The position numbers were made by a program, and so were the translations under genes. The notes under the pieces are model-generated. The model was not told the DNA's origin. It made no database searches and saw nothing but the letters and a program-made list of their open reading frames with translations. A stretch of DNA of 16,630 nucleotides, from assembly GCA_964466645.1 (NCBI GenBank), contig CAYXPB010000097.1, positions 1 to 16,630 on the forward strand, read 5' to 3'. Position 1 is the first letter of the stretch; each line of letters opens with the position of its first letter. The stretch is from Acetivibrio sp964466645. GTDB taxonomy: Bacteria; Bacillota; Clostridia; Acetivibrionales; Acetivibrionaceae. Below, in pieces: positions 15,523 to 16,630 of the stretch.

Positions 15523-15566
15523 AGCAGGTGTAAATTCGAATAAGGATTTCTACCTGCTTTTTGTTT
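15523..15566 (+). terminator. Intrinsic terminator of the two-helix membrane protein gene
   Basis: AGCAGGT (15523-15529) pairs with ACCTGCT (15552-15558), with further inner AAAT/ATTT pairing, followed directly by TTTTGTTT. Confidence 0.85.
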
Positions 15567-15610
15567 AATAATTTCACAACTTCAAATTCAGTATTCAGAA
15601 TATTAAACTA

Positions 15611-15657
15611 ACATCCGATTTGAGTGTATAAACACACTTCAAAGGGGATGTCTTTTT
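15611..15657 (+). terminator. Terminator-like hairpin with no gene in front
   Basis: ACATCC (15611-15616) pairs with GGATGT (15646-15651). Within it TTGAGTGT (15620-15627) pairs with ACACTTCAA (15634-15642) apart from one bulged T. CTTTTT follows. No transcription unit between 15567 and 15610 needs it, so it may be a leftover of a gene removed by rearrangement, or an attenuator. Confidence 0.55.
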
Positions 15658-15678
15658 ATGGAGATTGTAATTTCTAAA

Positions 15679-15765
15679 GATCCTGGTGCTCTGCCATTAA
15701 GCTACACGAACCCCTTTTAAGGGTAATCATGAACGGACTCGAACCGTTACTCCCCAGGTCCGGGC
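15679..15765 (-). other. tRNA halves in circularly permuted order (3' half before 5' half)
   Basis: Read on the minus strand, the first part is a tRNA 3' half: CCTGG anticodon-stem strand (15754-15758), variable GGAGT, a perfect T-arm AACGG-TTCGAGT-CCGTT (15732-15748), acceptor strand CATGATT (15725-15731) and A. After ACCC-TTAAAA-GGG comes a 5' half: acceptor strand GTTCGTG (15705-15711), TA, D-arm GCTT-AATGGCA-GAGC (15688-15702), A, and CCAGG (15682-15686). The two anticodon-stem strands pair 5 of 5 and the acceptor strands 6 of 7 (two G-T pairs, one T-T mismatch). The breaks fall in the anticodon loop; joining ATC to CGGA would give anticodon CCG (Arg), which is speculative. It could be a permuted tRNA gene, two truncated tandem tRNAs or a rearrangement scar. 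Confidence 0.7.
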
Positions 15766-16104
15766 GATGATGGTACTCTTGGATTATTTGACAGGTTGGC
15801 ACATGATAAAAATAAAAAAGCTTTTGAAGAAGCAAAAGAAGCAGGTCTTCCAACGATAACAGTTCTCTTATCGGGAAGGCCTAGAATAGTCACAGAAGAA
15901 ATTGTAGATTGGGATGCTTTTGTAGCAGCATGGTTACCAGGAACGGAAGGAGATGCAGTGGCCGATGTTCTCTATGGTGATTTTAATTTCTCCGGAAAGC
16001 TTCCTTTATCGTGGCCTCAAAGTGTTGAACAGATTCCGATAAATAATGATGATTTAGGTGGTAGAGAACCGTTATTCAAGTATGGTTTTGGACTTGAATA
16101 TTAA
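15763..16104 (+). pseudogene. 3' fragment of a GH3 beta-glucosidase gene
   Basis: About 112 codons match the C-terminal half of the second domain of GH3 beta-glucosidases: the TVLLSGRPRIVTEEI strand, DAFVAAWLPGTEGDAVADVLYGD, FSGKLPLSWPQS, and the closing PLFKYGFGLEY. Family proteins usually have 700 or more residues, so the catalytic TIM barrel and the first part of this domain are missing. The frame can be followed leftward to about 15763, exactly where the tRNA 3' half begins, and there is a stop at 15730. No ribosome binding site or usable ATG precedes the conserved part. A terminator follows. It is best read as the tail of a gene cut by a recombination event at the tRNA sequence; an assembly join is the other possibility. 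Confidence 0.85.
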
Positions 16105-16138
16105 TTTTGAAACTAAAAAAATAAGACTAACTTTAATA

Positions 16139-16180
16139 AAAAGCGATGGAGACGTATTTGACTCCTTCGCTTTTTGTTTT
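16139..16180 (+). terminator. Intrinsic terminator behind the GH3 fragment
   Basis: AAAAGCGATGGAG (16139-16151) pairs with CTCCTTCGCTTTT (16162-16174) with one mismatch, followed by T-rich TGTTTT. It is presumably the original terminator of the truncated GH3 gene. Confidence 0.85.
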
Positions 16181-16184
16181 TATG

Positions 16185-16514
16185 TAATAGATCAGTAGTG
16201 GGTGCATGTAATAATAATGGATTCAATTTTTTGTATCTGTCATTTAGCCCGTTAGCCAACATAAATGGCTGATATCTGTCCATAAAATTCTCAATCTGCA
16301 ATTCATCAATCATTATAGAATTATACTTTGGAGCAAGTACAAATCTTAGAACAATGACAATACCTGATAATGCAATCGAACTTAGAAATGCCAAGACATA
16401 TTTGTCATTACATATACTTCCGTGCCCTTTACTTTTCTAGGTTTCCTTATACGCTTTGCATCTTTAGGAAATTCAGTTTTTAAAAAAGAAATTAGCTCCT
16501 CCATCTTAATCCTC
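16185..16514 (-). other. Unassigned stretch with minus-strand ORF remnants
   Basis: On the minus strand there is a 40-codon frame at 16382-16504 (ATG with an AAGAGG site upstream, starting MEELISFLKTEFPKDAKRIR). An overlapping frame reads KYVLAFLSSIALSG and QPFMLANGLNDRYKKLNP, but runs on into the GH3 terminator and has no good start. Both look like protein but match nothing I recognise. The change of frame between them could mean a decayed gene. Confidence 0.3.
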
Positions 16515-16630
16515 TTATCGTGTTTCATTTTGGCACATTAATTTTGTTTGTTCCATTACTATATCCACAGCCTTTGGAGTCTTATCCGGTGGATATCCGT
16601 ACTTTTTAAGCAGTCGTTTAATTGTCATTT
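16515..16630 (-). CDS. C-terminal end of a probable type I restriction enzyme R subunit, partial
   Basis: The minus-strand frame entering from the right edge ends at 16515 and reads IKRLLKKYGYPPDKTPKAV...VMEQTKLMCQNETR. The pattern LLKKYGYPPD followed by a helix with V-x-E-Q resembles the extreme C-terminus of HsdR, the motor/nuclease subunit of type I restriction systems. Only 37-38 residues are visible, so it may be the tail of an intact gene lying outside or a fragment. The identification rests on this short motif. Confidence 0.6.
   Translation of the reverse strand, partial: MTIKRLLKKYGYPPDKTPKAVDIVMEQTKLMCQNETR

Noticed and set aside
15660..15720. Short plus-strand frame starting ATGGAGATTGTA, 20 codons
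   Set aside because: It lies on the antisense of a tRNA D-arm half, so an open frame here is more likely accidental despite a GGGG upstream.
15679..15765. Permuted two-piece tmRNA
   Set aside because: tmRNA has a reduced D-arm and a tag-coding region; here a complete canonical D-arm and anticodon-stem strands are present and no tag or pseudoknot region is seen.
16113..16394. A 93-codon minus-strand frame as an intact gene
   Set aside because: Its start is a TTG without ribosome binding site and its end runs through the GH3 terminator hairpin; at best part of it is a remnant.
1..16630. CRISPR array, complete insertion sequence or phage genes
   Set aside because: No regularly spaced direct repeats, no transposase with paired terminal inverted repeats and no integrase or structural phage gene were seen.

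Overview
The window is AT-rich, low-GC Gram-positive DNA. It most resembles a cellulolytic clostridium of the Ruminiclostridium/Acetivibrio type. The grounds are an LL-diaminopimelate aminotransferase route to meso-DAP, strong GGAGG ribosome binding sites, SigA-type promoters, a secreted protein ending in a CBM3 cellulose-binding module, a CcpA-type cre-like site and a GH3 beta-glucosidase fragment. This assignment is inference; no species is identified.

Layout. Positions 1-701 (minus) hold the N-terminal part of a LytR-CpsA-Psr (LCP) wall-polymer transferase that runs off the left edge. Positions 852-2985 (minus) are a two-gene dapF-dapL operon making meso-diaminopimelate. A divergent control region with promoters in both directions follows, then a large secreted metzincin-type metallopeptidase (3260-5953) carrying two CBM35-like modules, a repetitive Ser/Pro linker and a CBM3. 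A 313-bp gap holds nested perfect hairpins and a cre-like site. It leads into a four-gene plus-strand operon (6267-13009) closed by a strong terminator.

The four-gene operon is the most coherent novel-looking system. Its first three genes carry paralogous signal-peptide plus CBM4/9-like ectodomains, each on a different membrane module: a single helix with an acidic tail, a Gpi18-like GT-C glycosyltransferase, and a PMT (GT39) glycosyltransferase with an extra discoidin-like loop. The fourth gene is a GtrB/DPM1-like GT2 that would make the polyprenyl-phosphate sugar donor. I infer an extracytoplasmic glycosylation machine whose catalytic subunits carry their own carbohydrate-recognition domains.

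Positions 13285-13692 (minus) are a tRNA operon transcribed Glu-Asp-Thr-Tyr, with a near-consensus promoter and a terminator. The rest is accessory or eroded DNA: an orphan 180-residue protein, a 640-bp gap with small ORF remnants, a small two-helix membrane protein behind a structured leader, a pair of tRNA halves in permuted order (3' half before 5' half on the minus strand), a 3' fragment of a GH3 gene starting at the tRNA breakpoint, and the C-terminal end of a probable type I restriction HsdR at the right edge.
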